NCBI GenBank assembly: GCA_030620095.1
Contig: JAUTXW010004705.1
Coordinates: 216,001-280,000, forward strand
Source of the DNA: Kuschelorhynchus macadamiae
Taxonomy: Eukaryota; Arthropoda; Insecta; Coleoptera; Curculionidae
Direction: 5' to 3'
Length of the DNA stretch: 64,000 nt
Made by a program: the position numbers and the translations under genes. The first letter of the stretch is position 1. Every line of letters begins with the position of its first letter. A model generated the notes under the pieces. The model ran no database searches. It was not told where the DNA came from and was given only the letters and a program-made list of their open reading frames with translations. Of this stretch, positions 1-11,615 are shown piece by piece.

Positions 1-180
1 TTTTTAAAACTTTAACATCCTCTGTCTCGAAAACCAGACAACTGTGGACCCATGTTCCTATGAACTTTTTGTCTTATTTTCTTACCAAGAATCTTCCGTT
101 AAACGTTGGCGCATGATTTTTGAAACACCTTGTAATCGATTATTTGAGAAATTATAGTATTGATTTGGTTTTCTTTTCAG

Positions 181-356
181 GTTCTCTCAGTTCGGTAGGG
201 ACCCCCGAGAGTCTTTCGAGCGCCGACTCGCCCGGCTCTGGCTTTGCGTTTCGGGCTGTCGATAGTCCCTCTCCCACGTTGCAGGGTGGCGGGCAGGGAG
301 AGCCCATGCTGGTCGGCAAAGGCGGTGACCATGACATGGCCGAGAGCCCAAGCTAA
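181..356 (+). CDS. Terminal coding exon of an unidentified upstream host gene (partial)
   Basis: A strong 3' splice site precedes this block: a pyrimidine-rich tract ending in AG at 179-180. From there a frame runs open to a TAA stop at 354-356. The block is much richer in G+C than anything around it, as expected of constrained coding sequence. The roughly 58 encoded residues are low-complexity, rich in Ser, Gly, Pro and Asp (for example SLSSVGTPESLSS and GGGQGEP), typical of a disordered C-terminal tail. No domain is visible and I do not recognise the protein. Residues read upstream of 181 in this frame are probably intron. The rest of the gene lies left of the window, and a 3' UTR should follow. 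Confidence 0.55.
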
Positions 357-3300
357 TTTTCGTACGGGTAAAGTGGAATAAGGAAAGTGTTACGCTTTTT
401 ATAAGGAAGGGGGCAAACGAGGTCTGGTGTGTTTCGATTTCTCTTTGACGGCGTGGGAAGACCGTACCTTTTTCCACCTCGTAGAGATTATTTTTCGTAA
501 ATTAGGTTTTGTAAACAAACAAGCCAAAAAGTTAGTTTAAGTTAGGATAGTTTAATTCGGTTCTTTATTGCATTGAAACATGCCATATCTCTCTTCCCTT
601 TAGACGAATGATATCCGAATTATTTATCTCAATCAAAGGATATTTCAGACAGGCATTTGTATAAAAAAATATGCCATATAGTTAAATTCTTATCTTTTCA
701 TGTGTTGTGAGTACGTTCAGTTTATAACAGTCCACATTGCTTTTGTATTTTCTTATTTGGGATGATATACTAACCAAAATGTTTTGCTAAATTTTGCAAC
801 AACTTAAAAATACTAGCTTTGGAACCTACAGGAAATTTAAAATGACAAGCTGTTATAATCTTATTTTTAAAAGCACCATTCTATAAAAGTAACCAGGTGG
901 GAGTAAAATCTGATTAAACTGGAACTTGTTTGTAACTTAGCAGTTGTATGTGTCACTATGACAATTTTCCAAATTTCTTTAGCCAATTCTCTTATAAAAA
1001 TAGAGATATTTCATAGGTGTAGCCAACAGGTATAGGATGCTTTCCAAAACTTAAAGTTTCTACTTTGGGATACAGTTTTTCAGTGTTTTTTTTTTTTAAC
1101 AGGCTTTTAGCATACATATTATTCAATGAAATCAATGGGGTTGGACTGGTTTCGTCATTTTGACGATAAAGTTTTGTTGACGGTAGCTGTAATAATTAAT
1201 TAATTTATCTAGTAAGCTCTTTTACACCCAGAAGCGATTTGCCAATACTAAAGATCAAAGCAATCTAACAAAATGAATATTGTTAGACAAACAATGTCTT
1301 AAAATACTTAAATACTCAGATTTTTGGTTTCTCTGACGCTCCTATTCTTCGTTTTATTGTATGACATGTCGCAGTTATTTTTTTTTGTAAATTTAGAAGA
1401 AAATATACAATGTATTTTAAGGAAAATGGATTTTTAGGGTATTTTATTCTACAGTGGTAAAGGAATATCCAATCTTACTCTAAGATTGGACGTAATAACA
1501 GAGAACTGTACTATTGGCTTTGTCAAGCACTGCATAAACAGCCGTAAAATAAGATTGTATGTACAAAGTGGCTCACCTTCAGTAGTGCATTCAAATGTCA
1601 TTTTAACTTGTCCACATTTTAATCAGCTATAATCATTTTATTTTTCAAAACATCAAAATAATACAAAAACAAATTGTATGGCTAGGTATCAAGTTTTTGT
1701 AACATAAAAAAAATAAAAGCATTGTCAAATTGCATTGTATTTTTTTAAGTGGACCGCCATGTAAATTTTACTTTCAATATAGGTATCTTGTTCCTGATTC
1801 TAAATATACCAGTTTTGATATCGTTATAAAAATCAAACGAGAAAATAAAGTAAATTTGTGCTACAAGACCAATGTGTGTGACAAAGATTCTATTTTTCTC
1901 TTCACCATATGTCTGTTATTGCGAATTTCCCTATTTCCTGGTTTATTTTTAAATATAAAGATATCAAACCTTTATATTTTACAGCACCGAAAGAGACTTA
2001 TCTATAGAAAGTAAAATGTACAGGTTGTCTTAGTTAAAAAGAGTTATATTTATATCTTTGATACTTTTTTAACGTAGCATAAAACTTTTTAACTATCTGA
2101 ATAATTTGTTTTTGGATCATTCTGATATTTTGAAAAAGATATGTTATAGTAGATTAATATGTAGAAAAGTAAAAATGCTCATACTAGATATATAAATAAC
2201 TTGTAAATATTTTTTGGAGTGCAAAAAATAGTGTCATATATTGCTCTAGTCTTAAGCAACTTGTGCTCTCACCTATATCAAATTACACTCTGGTAATTAA
2301 ACAATCTATTTTAGTTCCCAGGTATTTAATATACTGTTAGGCACTATGTAGTAAAGTACCAGGAATGTTTTCGTGTAAAAGTATTCAAGATATACATTGA
2401 AAGGTAATAATTTTACTTTATTGGCATAGTATCAGATGTAAATAAAATTATTTATTGATTATTTTGACTGTATTATCAACAAAATCTACTACTTGCCACA
2501 AGATGAAAAATTTAACTTTTTTTTGTGTAAGTTACATTTTCTTCTAGGTGTATTGCTAGAATCGAATAAATAGGAAAGAAGAGTTTTTTTCTTTGATGTT
2601 GCCGAGTGAAGTTAGGTAGTACTTGTTATTTCTACATTTGTACGAGTGCTTTTAATTGTTCCTTCAACATGGGTTTTCTTTTTTTCATTAAATTGTCAAC
2701 TCTCAAAAACAATATAAATGTACATACAGTCTTTGAAAGTAGTAATTCATTTCAAACTTTACAGAAACCCACAGTACATAATAATGTTGTCCTACAACAG
2801 ACTTGCAATTTATGAAAAATTATTCATTATGATATCAAAGCTGCGAAAAACTGCTGTGATTTATTAAAAAGTAAAAATACATAACGTTAGTTATTAAGAC
2901 AAACCAATAGTTACTTGGCACTGAGAAGAATGCACCGTTATAGAAAACCTAAGTCTTTAATATTGCAATCAAACCATGTAGCATGACAAAACGACACTTT
3001 TTTTATAGACTAATTTACAGAAGATTTAAAACTTATTAATATCCATCCGATAGATATTAGTATCCGATGCCAACGGAAGACTGTATAAATTTTGAAAACA
3101 ATTTTTGACACAGGATTTCGAAAAACCTTTAATTATTTTGAATGAAAAAAGTTCGAATTATTAAAATTAGATGTTTTTTTTCTTTCCTTATCGTTTATTT
3201 TTTAAAATATTTTCAGGTATATCTTCGAATGAAAGATTATACAATTGATTTTTCGGCTTAATTTAAAATTAAAGATTTTGTTTATTGTAAAAGTCAGTAC

Positions 3301-3471
3301 CTGTTTATTTTCTAGAGCCTTGACTTTTCCATTGACGCAAATCAAGGTAACTGTCCAAATATTAATTTTATTTAGAATATGCCTTTTACTACCCAATTTG
3401 GAAATAAAAAAGTATTCCACGAAGGACGCTTTCACATAGAAGATAATTTCAAGTATGTAAACTACTTAACG
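357..3471. other. AT-rich non-coding DNA, probably 3' UTR then intergenic
   Basis: No ORF here resembles a protein. The first few hundred bases probably hold the 3' UTR of the exon ending at 356; an AATAAA hexamer occurs near 1710, but the true poly(A) site cannot be told. Nothing else is supported. Confidence 0.5.
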
Positions 3472-3483
3472 TCAAATGGTTTG

Positions 3484-3682
3484 AGTAGGCATTTCATGTC
3501 CCTAATGAATAAGTGTAACTTGAATTCGTGGGTTATGGGACTGCAATAAGATCTAAAGTGAAACCACTAACTCAAGAGCTTGAAAAAGTGTTAATGTAAC
3601 ACGAAACGTTGCAATTGAAAATAGTGGTTTCACTTTAGATCTTATTGCAGTCCCATAACCCACGAATTCAAGTTACACTTGA
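3484..3682. mobile_element. Short Penelope-like insertion with perfect 59-bp inverted repeat
   Basis: A 199-bp insertion sits between two exact copies of the 12-mer TCAAATGGTTTG (3472-3483 and 3683-3694), read as a target-site duplication. Inside are two perfect 59-bp inverted arms, 3511-3569 and 3622-3680, separated by 52 bp. The loop holds a short hairpin (GTGTTA/TAACAC) followed by GAAACG, which resembles the stem II plus GAAAC end of the hammerhead ribozymes found in Penelope-like retroelements. There is no coding capacity. The 12-bp duplication matches the two larger Penelope-like insertions in the window. The family assignment is an inference; the repeat and duplication are seen directly. 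Confidence 0.6.
3581..3606 (+). ncRNA. Degenerate hammerhead-ribozyme-like motif in hairpin loop
   Basis: A CTTGAAAAA box is followed by a 6-bp hairpin with an ATG loop and then GAAACG. The stem II and GAAAC parts fit a hammerhead core, but the usual CUGANGA box is not intact, so activity is doubtful. Confidence 0.3.
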
Positions 3683-3694
3683 TCAAATGGTTTG

Positions 3695-4958
3695 TTTTTC
3701 GAATGTTTTGTAAACGAACTTATAGTCATTGGATCCTTTTTTCGAACTTCTTTGGCTTTTAAAACGTTTTTACTGGAAATTTCGTGAAAAAAGAACTTGG
3801 GATTTTTTTGTTTGTGTTTTTCCAAACCAAATAGAAGATTCTAATATTTATGCTTTTGTAAAATAAAAAAAATGTAAAATATTGACTTACAGACGTCGTG
3901 CAATGCAAAAACTCAAGATTCTCTTCCTCTGTAACACCAGTAAAAACACTAGAGGAAAAAAGCAGTTCCTTTTTCACGAAAATGTACAGTAGATTGACTA
4001 GGTTGATTTTCTGCTATTCATGACGTGAACTGCACAATTCAGTATGTATTTCTTCCACATCCGTTACCAAAGTATTTTTGTTGTTTTTGGTAGGATTTTA
4101 TTGGCACATCGAGGTAATTCGACTGACTGTCAAGATCGTTCATAAACAGCTATTTTTTATTTTACAACAGTGCTGCTAGATTGGGAGATTTATCACAAAT
4201 GATTGCATTATAAAAATGAAAAGCATTTGTTGTATGTTTTTGGTTTATTAATTACTATCAGCCACTATTTTTTTTACCTAAACAAAAATTAAGGATAGTT
4301 TTTAAATCTACCCAACGATTCCAGAGAACGTTTTAAAATAATGTTCCAGTGTAGTCCGAAATGGCTGTTAATAAAATGATGTTACGAAGTAAAGTGTTCC
4401 TGATAATTTTCTTGTTAAAACGCAGCGCAGTTAGGAATAACAGCACCACTTTTTGCTCAGTAATTAACTTAATTACTTCACAATAGCAAATCACGCTTAG
4501 ATCTGGTATGAAACGATAAAAAGTTAAATTTTTCATTTTATTTGGCTAGTTACCTATATAAATATTAGCTTTTGTTTACGCGAAAAAAATATAAACGCAA
4601 ATTTTTTAAAATAAAACAGTCCATTATTTTCTTTATAATATTCCTTTGACGTGCAGGAAATACTTATATATTAAGAATAATTGATGAAAATTATGCTCTA
4701 CATAATTATTACGTTTGTAGGGTGTATCTTTATGTTGTTTTTCCCGATTTGATGTAGTGTGTTAAGGTAAAAGCGTTACTATATGAATAATGTTTGTTAA
4801 TTTATTTATAAAGGTTAATGTTTTTGTTGAAAAAATAGGTTACTGAACACCAAATGCTATGTAATATGTGTAAATATGATAGGTAGTAAGTAATTGTGTT
4901 TAGAGATAACAATTCGTCGCTGCCATATAAAATTGACTCTATAAACTTTTTATTTCAG

Positions 4959-5042
<84 letters not shown>

Positions 5043-5943
5043 TTGTACTCTAATAATTGATGATGTTATTCTTTGACTAATTTTAAGTATACAAGTTAGT
5101 AACCCAAAACGCTTATTTTTCAGGATTCAAGGAGGTAAAATTTTATTTTGTTTTTAGTTTTTTTTATTTAATTTATCTTCTACATTTTTAAAGATAGTTC
5201 ATTAAATAGAACTTGGCATACATAATTTTTATAGGACTTAAAATAGTATCATCGGCATCTGAAACAATCTATAGGGTGATTTATGTTTTTGGGTCACAAC
5301 CCATTCTACAGCCTCAAACATTGTTATGTGACAACAATGGCCTTCTTTAGTAAAACTTCATCACATTCTCAATTCTATTAGGAGACGTTTTTGCCTATTA
5401 TTTTTTTATATGTGGCACCGCTTATTTTGCAAAGTACTTTTCTGTTCATATGACATTTCTGTACAAAATCCTGTAAATATGAATAAAACCTAAAATTCTA
5501 GATATTTGCTATGGGCGAATACATATTTTGCTAAATTGCTTCGAGATGGTGCTGTATATCTAGATTGCAAGATAATTAAATGGGGCGGGGAATTTAACCA
5601 AGCTACTAGATCAGTGTCGCATCATATAAAAAAATTGGGACGCTAAAAAGGGTGTTACCCCGAAAAAAAATTTGGTGGATTTTTCCAAATTTCAGTCATA
5701 TTATTTTATAGGTCCTACAAAAAGGAATATATAGTCCAATTTTCATTTAACACTAATCAACAAATACGAAAATAATATTGCGACGGGTTTTCTAATGGCT
5801 GTACAGGGAAGTTTAAAGCATCTTGATTACTAATTCAACGACCAGAATTGTCCACCATGTATAGATTTTGAGTTATAGAATGTATACGTTTTTTTATTTT
5901 ATTTCAAAATTTTTATATAAATCTCAAACCAAGAAAAAATCAA
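3695..5943. other. AT-rich non-coding DNA
   Basis: No convincing gene. An AT dinucleotide array lies at about 4963-5029. The last 450 bp or so (from about 5490) probably belong to the 3' flank of the decayed mobile ORF that begins at 5944. Confidence 0.5.
4963..5029. repeat. (AT)n microsatellite
   Basis: About 33 AT dinucleotides followed by a short T run. Confidence 0.95.
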
Positions 5944-7060
5944 GATGTTTTATTTGCAAATGCTGACTTTCGTTTATATTCCTAATCGCTTTCTCCTATA
6001 TGAAAGCAACAATAATCTCCCGTCATTGCTAGATCCCATCTGCCTTAGTAGCGTTGCTCCATTGTTAGTATTGTTAGTATATCTTGGTGGAACCTTTCTC
6101 CTTGCTTATCACAAAGTTTTTCATAGTTTTCTACTTTTTGTTTCCTAAAAACTCCGAAACAATTCTTTTAAAAAACGTCCACGCAGCTAGTTAAACATCA
6201 CTTAGCTTTTGATCAGACTTTTTTATCCCTCAGTATTTTTCTAATTTGTTGTCCAACAAATATTCCTTTCTTCAGCTGAGCATCACTTAGATTAGAGAAA
6301 ATTTGTTTAAGGTATTTAAACACATCTCCTTTTTTATCTAATGCTTTTACATCGTTTTCGATCAATCCGAGGTTAATTTGTAATGGAGGTAACAGAACTT
6401 TTTTTAAGATGAACAAGAGATATATTCTTTAGTTTAGCTTTTCTTGGAATAAATTGATCTCTCTGAAGCCATTCTTTTACTTGGTAATGGCTCTTTGTTG
6501 CTTTACTGTTCCAAAGACAAAGAAAACAGAAATACCTTGTAACTCGATCTTGAAGCCCTAGTCACAGTCCTATGACTTTTAGGTCACCTAAGTGACATAA
6601 GTTCGTCAGCTGCATGCGCAAGGGGAATAGTGGTTTTTTTTTTCCCATTATGAAGCAGAACTGCTTTTAAACTTGTTTAAGAGAATCTATAAACAAGCGC
6701 CATTCGTCCGAGTTATTTCCATAACACTATTTGGATTAATACAAATATTTTATTCTCCATAGTAAAAAACGAGCATAACTTCTGGTCACGGTTCCTAAAT
6801 ATTGTAACTTTGGTTCCAGTGGTTAGTAAATTCCATTGTTGTAATCTTGAACTTGATAGTTCATATTACAACAATACTCCTTGGACAAGTGGAGATCCCG
6901 AACTAGATCATTTAATTCAGCTTGCTCGATTAAATGTAATGCGCTTTCTTTACTTTTGGGAAAATAAGAACCGTCTTTTTCTGTTATATTATCGGGTTCT
7001 GTCTTATAATCATATATTTCTAAATCTTCCTCCCAATTTGCCAGGGGCGTTGGAACCCGA
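5944..7060 (-). pseudogene. Decayed ORF of a repetitive, transposon-associated arthropod protein family
   Basis: Reading the minus strand through several frameshifts and stops recovers a collinear series of segments that I recognise as a protein family highly repeated in arthropod genomes. In order they are: ELNDLVRDLHLSKE near 6920; TKVTIFRNRDQKL near 6800; DEWRLFIDSLK near 6700; FCFLCLWNSKATKSHY near 6520; VLLPPLQINLGLIENDVKAL at 6340-6400; LKKGIFVGQQIRK near 6240; YEKLCDKQGERFHQDI near 6100; and a final YKRKS segment near 5960. The order is continuous, so this is one old insertion, not scattered matches. The function is unknown; high copy number suggests mobile-element origin. It is no longer translatable. 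Confidence 0.7.
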
Positions 7061-7798
7061 ATTTATTACTATGTTTTTAAATCCAACAAACATTATTTTT
7101 TAAAACAATGTGATTAAAATTCTTATTCATTTTTGCTGAAAAAATCTTACATGTTAAAAAGTTTTTACCATCATTTTCACATTTAGTGACCAAAATTTAA
7201 CACAAAATTGTCTTATACACCACACTCGCAAACTGTCTGTAAACGTAAAATGTAGAATATAAATTAAAAACATAACATCCTGTATCTTGAGAAATATGCG
7301 TGTTTGAACAATATATATGAACTTTTGTACTTAAAATTACTCAAATAATCATATCTTGAATTATTAGCATTTAAGAAACCCCTGTATGATACGTTGTTAA
7401 CAGACACTAGTATTGGGGACTAGATTTTTCATTTCAAGTTCGATGTGTTTTAAGTCTTTTAGATTGACGTTTTGTTAATGAGGGTCATAACAGATATATT
7501 TACGCTTAAAGAATAAATATGTTTTTTTTTTTTAAATAGACGTTCTAAAATATATATAACTTGCTTTGTTTAAACTATTTCTATAATTTCTTGACAAGAC
7601 AATGATAATTGTCTCAAACTTTTTGTTCAATTTGCTCCTTGTTGGAATAAAAAATACAATTAATTTTGTATTAATGCTATATATATCTGATTGTTTTGAC
7701 GATAGTAAAAACATTTTTTTTTGTGGGTTTACGAAGAAAAATTTTTTTCTTTATAAAAATTAATTTCCTAAAAATTACTTTATTTTTCAAATTCAATA
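7061..7798. other. AT-rich non-coding DNA
   Basis: Nothing recognisable between the decayed ORF and the mariner-type element. Confidence 0.5.
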
Positions 7799-8479
7799 TA
7801 CAGGGTTTTCTCGTATTCTTCGACCCACCGGTATTTCATTTCCTACTGTCGTATAATGTAAATTTAAATTTAAAAGTTGTTTTATTTTATGTGAACGATC
7901 AGGATATGTAACAATAAAAGACATGACAATCGTAACCCTAATTTTTCATGACAAACCCATTTTGTTTAATGGAACAACCTATATATTTTGCAATTTCTTC
8001 ATAGAGACGATTTCTTTGATATAAAAATATATAGTTTGCCCATGTTTGCAAAAACAGTTGTAATAATTTTTTTTAACGTTACTTTATCAGTAATATATTA
8101 CAACTTTTAAGGTATATTGCTGTGCACATTAATTCTAATGTCAAAATTCAAATATTCAATTAATGACATATGTTATTATTTTTATTTTAATCTAGAATGA
8201 GGGGGCTAATCTGCCGAAGAAGGAGAAGTATAATTCGAATCTAATAGTTCTAACAGAGCTCGCGCTCATTACCAGTGAATATTCCAAAGAGCAAACTCCA
8301 TCCAAATGGACTGTAATACATATTTTAAGATAAGTTGAACAAAGAAATACCCTAAAAAGGAAGAAAAGATCAGCTAAGTCGGCTGTTGGTAATGAAGAGT
8401 ATTTAGATGTTCTGCTATTTATTGAAGGAATTATCAATAAAAGTTATATCCTATAAGCAGTTATTATATTTTTAGTTTA

Positions 8480-9115
8480 CCGCAAATTCTGAATGGTCAG
8501 CAGTAGATGTTGCCCGTCATTGTGATAAATCCTGGTCAAAGATTTACAAGATTTTACATAAATAGGAATATCATCCCTATACATTATTCTGGGTGCAAGG
8601 TCTAACTGCTGATCATAATGAGACAGAGACTTGAGTTTTGCCAAGGAATTCAAGAACGGCTTCGAGTTAATCAACGTTTTATTAATTCGATTATTTTTTC
8701 GGAGGAAACCACCTTTGAGGCTAACGAATTGTTGAATCGAAAGCCACTTGAAATCCACATAAATACAGACTGTAAAAATCCAAGGGCGCAATAGTCTGAA
8801 CGGTTGGTGTGGCATTCTGGCTGATAGAGTTATCGTCGGACCATTCGTTTTTCGGGGCATTCTAACAGGCCAAACTTATGTCGAATTCCTTGAGAAACTT
8901 TTAGAACAAATTCCTCTTACGCAATACAGCAATATTATCTGGCATCGAGATGAGGACCAGCACACAACACTATACCTGTCAGGAATTTTCTGAAGAACAG
9001 ATATGGTTTATGGATCGGAAGAAATGGTTCTATAGGATAGCCTGGGAACAGTCCAGACCTTAAGACTCTTGTTCTATTTTTGTATCAGTCAGATTTAAAA
9101 TCCAGTCCAATTTGA
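8480..9115 (+). pseudogene. Decayed mariner/IS630-type DDE transposase
   Basis: Multi-frame reading gives EYHPYTLFWVQGLTADHNET, then IIFSEETTFEANELLNRKP around the first acidic residue, then GWCGILADRVIVGPFVFRGI, EFLEKLLEQIPLTQYSNIIW and HRDEDQHTTLYLSGIF around the second, and finally DRKKWFYR with AWEQSRP. This order matches the intron-less insect mariner relative seen better preserved at 56866-58041. At least four frameshifts or stops separate the pieces. The catalytic region is altered: the first motif reads SEETTF where WTDEATF-like is usual. Non-functional. Confidence 0.75.
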
Positions 9116-9267
9116 GCATGTTTTCTTAAGGTACTATAAGATAAGGTAACATTTAAAAAATTCTATTAGTAATATTGTTGTAAATTTCTAACACTGGAAC
9201 GTGTGGTGGAAAATAGATCAAAATACAAGAGTTCTAACCACACTACACCACAGCGTTATGGACACGC

Positions 9268-9295
9268 GTTTCGCTAACCAAGCTAGCATCATCAG
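9268..9295 (-). ncRNA. Hammerhead ribozyme core, PLE left arm
   Basis: On the minus strand CTGATGA is followed by a hairpin (GCTA/TAGC stem with a 7-nt loop) and GAAAC: the conserved core boxes plus stem II of a hammerhead ribozyme. Such motifs are known in the pseudo-LTRs of Penelope-like elements. Stems I and III could not be folded reliably by eye. Confidence 0.65.
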
Positions 9296-9389
9296 CAGAT
9301 GATATAAACTAAAGTAACTTATCGTGACCGAGAGTATTTATAGGTAAATGTGGTCATACTTGGTTGCACCCGACTGCACCGTTGTCAAG

Positions 9390-9790
9390 TAAGCAATAGA
9401 GGGGACTATAGGGAATCTGTCTTTATTTAGTGTTTTCTTACCACATTTAACTATTTCTGTACTCTCAATCGCATCCAATAATCTATTATTAGATACATTT
9501 TTAATTAACTTAAGATTATTTATTCCTATTTGGTGATTGTTTTCCGAAGCATGTTGGGCAACGCTTGACTTTTCTGTTCTTCCTTATCTTAAATGTGCCA
9601 TGTGTTCTTTAAAACGAATGTTTAGTTTGCCCAACATATTTTAGATCCAAGTCATTACAGCTAATTTCATGGATGTCACTCCTCTCCTTCAAGTCGACTT
9701 TGTCTTTAGGGTTTCCAAGGAGATTTTTTAAACTGTTCTCCGTTTTGTACGCTACTCTAAAACTACGTTTTTAAATACTTTTTCTAGACC
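9390..9790 (-). pseudogene. PLE GIY-YIG endonuclease remnant, left arm
   Basis: Minus-strand reading gives SDIHEISCNDLDLKYVGQTK, which fits the two GIY-YIG core strands (IYEI..C.....YVGQT). After frameshifts the shared C-terminal tail follows (ENNH.IGINNLKLIKNV, IVKCGKKTLNKDR). In Penelope-like elements this nuclease nicks target DNA. Broken by frameshifts near 9600. Confidence 0.65.
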
Positions 9791-9897
9791 TCTCGTATAT
9801 TTTGAATCATGTGGGATTACTATGAACTTATTGGGAGCCTCAGGTGCTTGAAGAGTAGTGGCCTCTTTTGACATTTTATTATGCTTATGTCTATTTA

Positions 9898-10257
9898 CTA
9901 ATTTATGTAAAAATTGTCATTATATCCATTACTTTCAGATATATTTTTAATCCGATTCATTTCACTGTTAAAACGTTCTTTACTTAATGGAAAATTGACT
10001 AACCTGTGAGTTAAGAAATGAAATGCTGCCATTTTATATTGACGGCAATGAAATGAGTCGGATGTTATATACCTACCAATATTAGTAAATTTCCTATAAA
10101 TATCAAATTCTAATTTATTGTTATTTCTAATAACTAACGTGCCGAGAAAAGGTAATTGCCCGTTGTTCTCCTTTTCGTATGATAAATTAATGGAAGGATA
10201 TTTATTGTTTAATGTTTCTAAGAAAGTGTCGAAATTTTCTGTTAAAATTCCTTCCAT
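9898..10257 (-). pseudogene. PLE reverse transcriptase, C-terminal part (partial)
   Basis: An open stretch of 119 codons resembles the part of Penelope-like reverse transcriptases just after the catalytic YxDD: FDTFLETLNNKYPSINLSYE, then the LPFLGTLVIR motif (equivalent to LPFLDVLV), then the YRKFTNIGRYITSDSFHCRQ segment (equivalent to YRKPTHTDRY) and the HFLTHRLVNFPLS segment. The YxDD palm itself is absent because the arm ends here at the palindrome centre. Downstream on the minus strand the reading continues, out of frame, into the GIY-YIG region. Confidence 0.75.
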
Positions 10258-10433
10258 TAATTTTACGTACGAAAAGGAGAACCTTTTCTCGACACGTTAG
10301 TTATTAGAAATAACGATAAATTAGAATTTGATATTTATAGGAATTTTACTAATACTGATAGGTGTATAACATCCGACTCATTTCATTGCTGTCAACACAA
10401 AATGGCAGCATTTCTTTTCTTAACTCACAGGTT

Positions 10434-10649
10434 AGACGATTTTACGGAAGAACAGAAAACTCAAGCGTTGCCCAACATGCTTTAGAAAACAATCATAAAA
10501 TAGGAATAAATAATCTTAAGCTAATTAAAAATGTATTTAATAATAGATTATTGCATGCATTTGAGAGTATAGAAATAGTTAAATGTGGTAAGAAAACACT
10601 AAATAAAGACAGAGTGCAACCAAGTGTGACCACATTTACCTATAAATAG
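10434..10649 (+). pseudogene. PLE GIY-YIG C-terminal tail, right arm
   Basis: Plus-strand residues RFYGRTENSSVAQHALENNH and GINNLKLIKNVFNNRLLHAF, ending IVKCGKKTLNKDR..., match the tail decoded on the minus strand in the left arm. The catalytic core of the nuclease is missing because the arm has an internal deletion. Confidence 0.65.
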
Positions 10650-10687
10650 GCTCGGTTAGGATAAATTACTTTTGTTTATATCATCTG

Positions 10688-10715
10688 CTGATGATGCTAA
10701 CTTGGTTAGCGAAAC
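10688..10715 (+). ncRNA. Hammerhead ribozyme core, PLE right arm
   Basis: CTGATGA (10688-10694), a stem II hairpin GCTAA..TTAGC, and GAAAC (10711-10715). It is nearly identical to the left-arm motif but on the opposite strand, so the element has one at each outer end. Confidence 0.65.
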
Positions 10716-11036
10716 GCGCATCCAGAACGTAACAAGTTGTGGTGCAGTGTGGTTAGAACTCTTGTATTTTGCTCTATTGTTGTAAATGTTAAGCAAACTA
10801 TATATTTTTCAAAAATTGTATCTATGAAAAAATTGGAAAATGTATGGGTTATTCCATTAAAAAAAAACGGAGTCTGTCATGAAATAGTATGGTTATGATC
10901 GCCTTTTTGCCTTTTTTTTTTGTTACATATCCTTATGGTTAGCATAAAATAAAACAACTTTTAAATTTAAACTTACCTTCTGACTGCTAGAGAAAAGAAA
11001 ATACTAGTGGATCGAAATATACAAGAAAACCCTGTA

Positions 11037-11389
11037 CTGGGCAGTTCAAATTTTGAAAAAGTTTCAAAAAAATTAAGTAAAGTATTTTTATTTTTAAAGA
11101 TATGCAGAAAAATTGTTAATTAATTTTTATATTTAAATATAACTTTTAACTGTTCAAGTTTTGACTTTTTCTAATATTGTTTGATTTTATGAACAACCTC
11201 AAGAAATCTAAGAAATGAGTGAAAAAGCGTCTCATATCCTAAATTTAGCGTACTTAAGGTAGTTCATAAAATTAAAACATTTTTAGGTATAAAAATAAAT
11301 CCTAAACAACTTTTCATTATTACTTTTCTGCATATTTTGAAAAATAAAGGTACTTTACTATTGACTTTTTTTTTATTTTGAACACCCTG
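11037..11389. mobile_element. TA-flanked MITE
   Basis: A 353-bp non-coding unit lies between TA dinucleotides at 11035-11036 and 11390-11391. The ends are imperfect inverted repeats, and inner inverted segments (about 11076-11115 against 11318-11358, both containing ATGCAGAAAA or its complement) strengthen the palindrome. Its left TA is also the right TA of the mariner-type element. Confidence 0.55.
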
Positions 11390-11615
11390 TACATTAAATG
11401 TGAAGTTTTTTTGCGAATTATAGGAAAATTAAAGATTTTTATAAAAAGTGCGTTTTTTTTTCGTAAATCTATAAATAAAGAATTTTTTTCAATGAAAATA
11501 AAAAAAAGTTATTGAAATTTTATTTGATAATGCTTTAACCTAGAAATACTCAGTTTGTCTTTGCAACTTGCCAACTTTATATGTAAGTTAATTTGACTTT
11601 TAATAATGTTATATA

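Larger units (their letters stand above)
9186..10775. mobile_element. Penelope-like element in inverted (head-to-head) arrangement
   Basis: Exact 12-mers ATTGTTGTAAAT flank it (9174-9185 and 10776-10787). The left part (to about 10257) encodes reverse-transcriptase tail and GIY-YIG sequence on the minus strand. The right part (from about 10250) holds the same regions on the plus strand, so the element is a large imperfect palindrome with about 54 bp at its centre. The right arm lacks an internal stretch between the RT tail and the GIY-YIG end. Both outer ends carry hammerhead-like motifs (9268-9295 minus, 10688-10715 plus). It is inserted just after the transposase remnant of the mariner-type element. 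Confidence 0.8.
7801..11034 (+). mobile_element. Mariner/IS630-type element with long TIRs, interrupted by a PLE
   Basis: The outer ends are inverted copies starting CAGGGTTTTCTCGTATTCTT (left) and CAGGGTTTTCTTGTATATTT (right, read on the minus strand). Homology continues inward for roughly 240 bp (about 7801-8040 against 10795-11034). Both ends abut a TA dinucleotide (7799-7800 and 11035-11036), the target duplication of Tc1/mariner elements. The interior holds a decayed transposase (8480-9115) and a 1.6-kb Penelope-like insertion (9186-10775). Without the latter the element would be about 1.63 kb. Confidence 0.8.

Noticed and set aside
8192..8860. Minus-strand ORFs of 81 and 127 codons
   Set aside because: Antisense to the mariner-type transposase remnant read on the plus strand.
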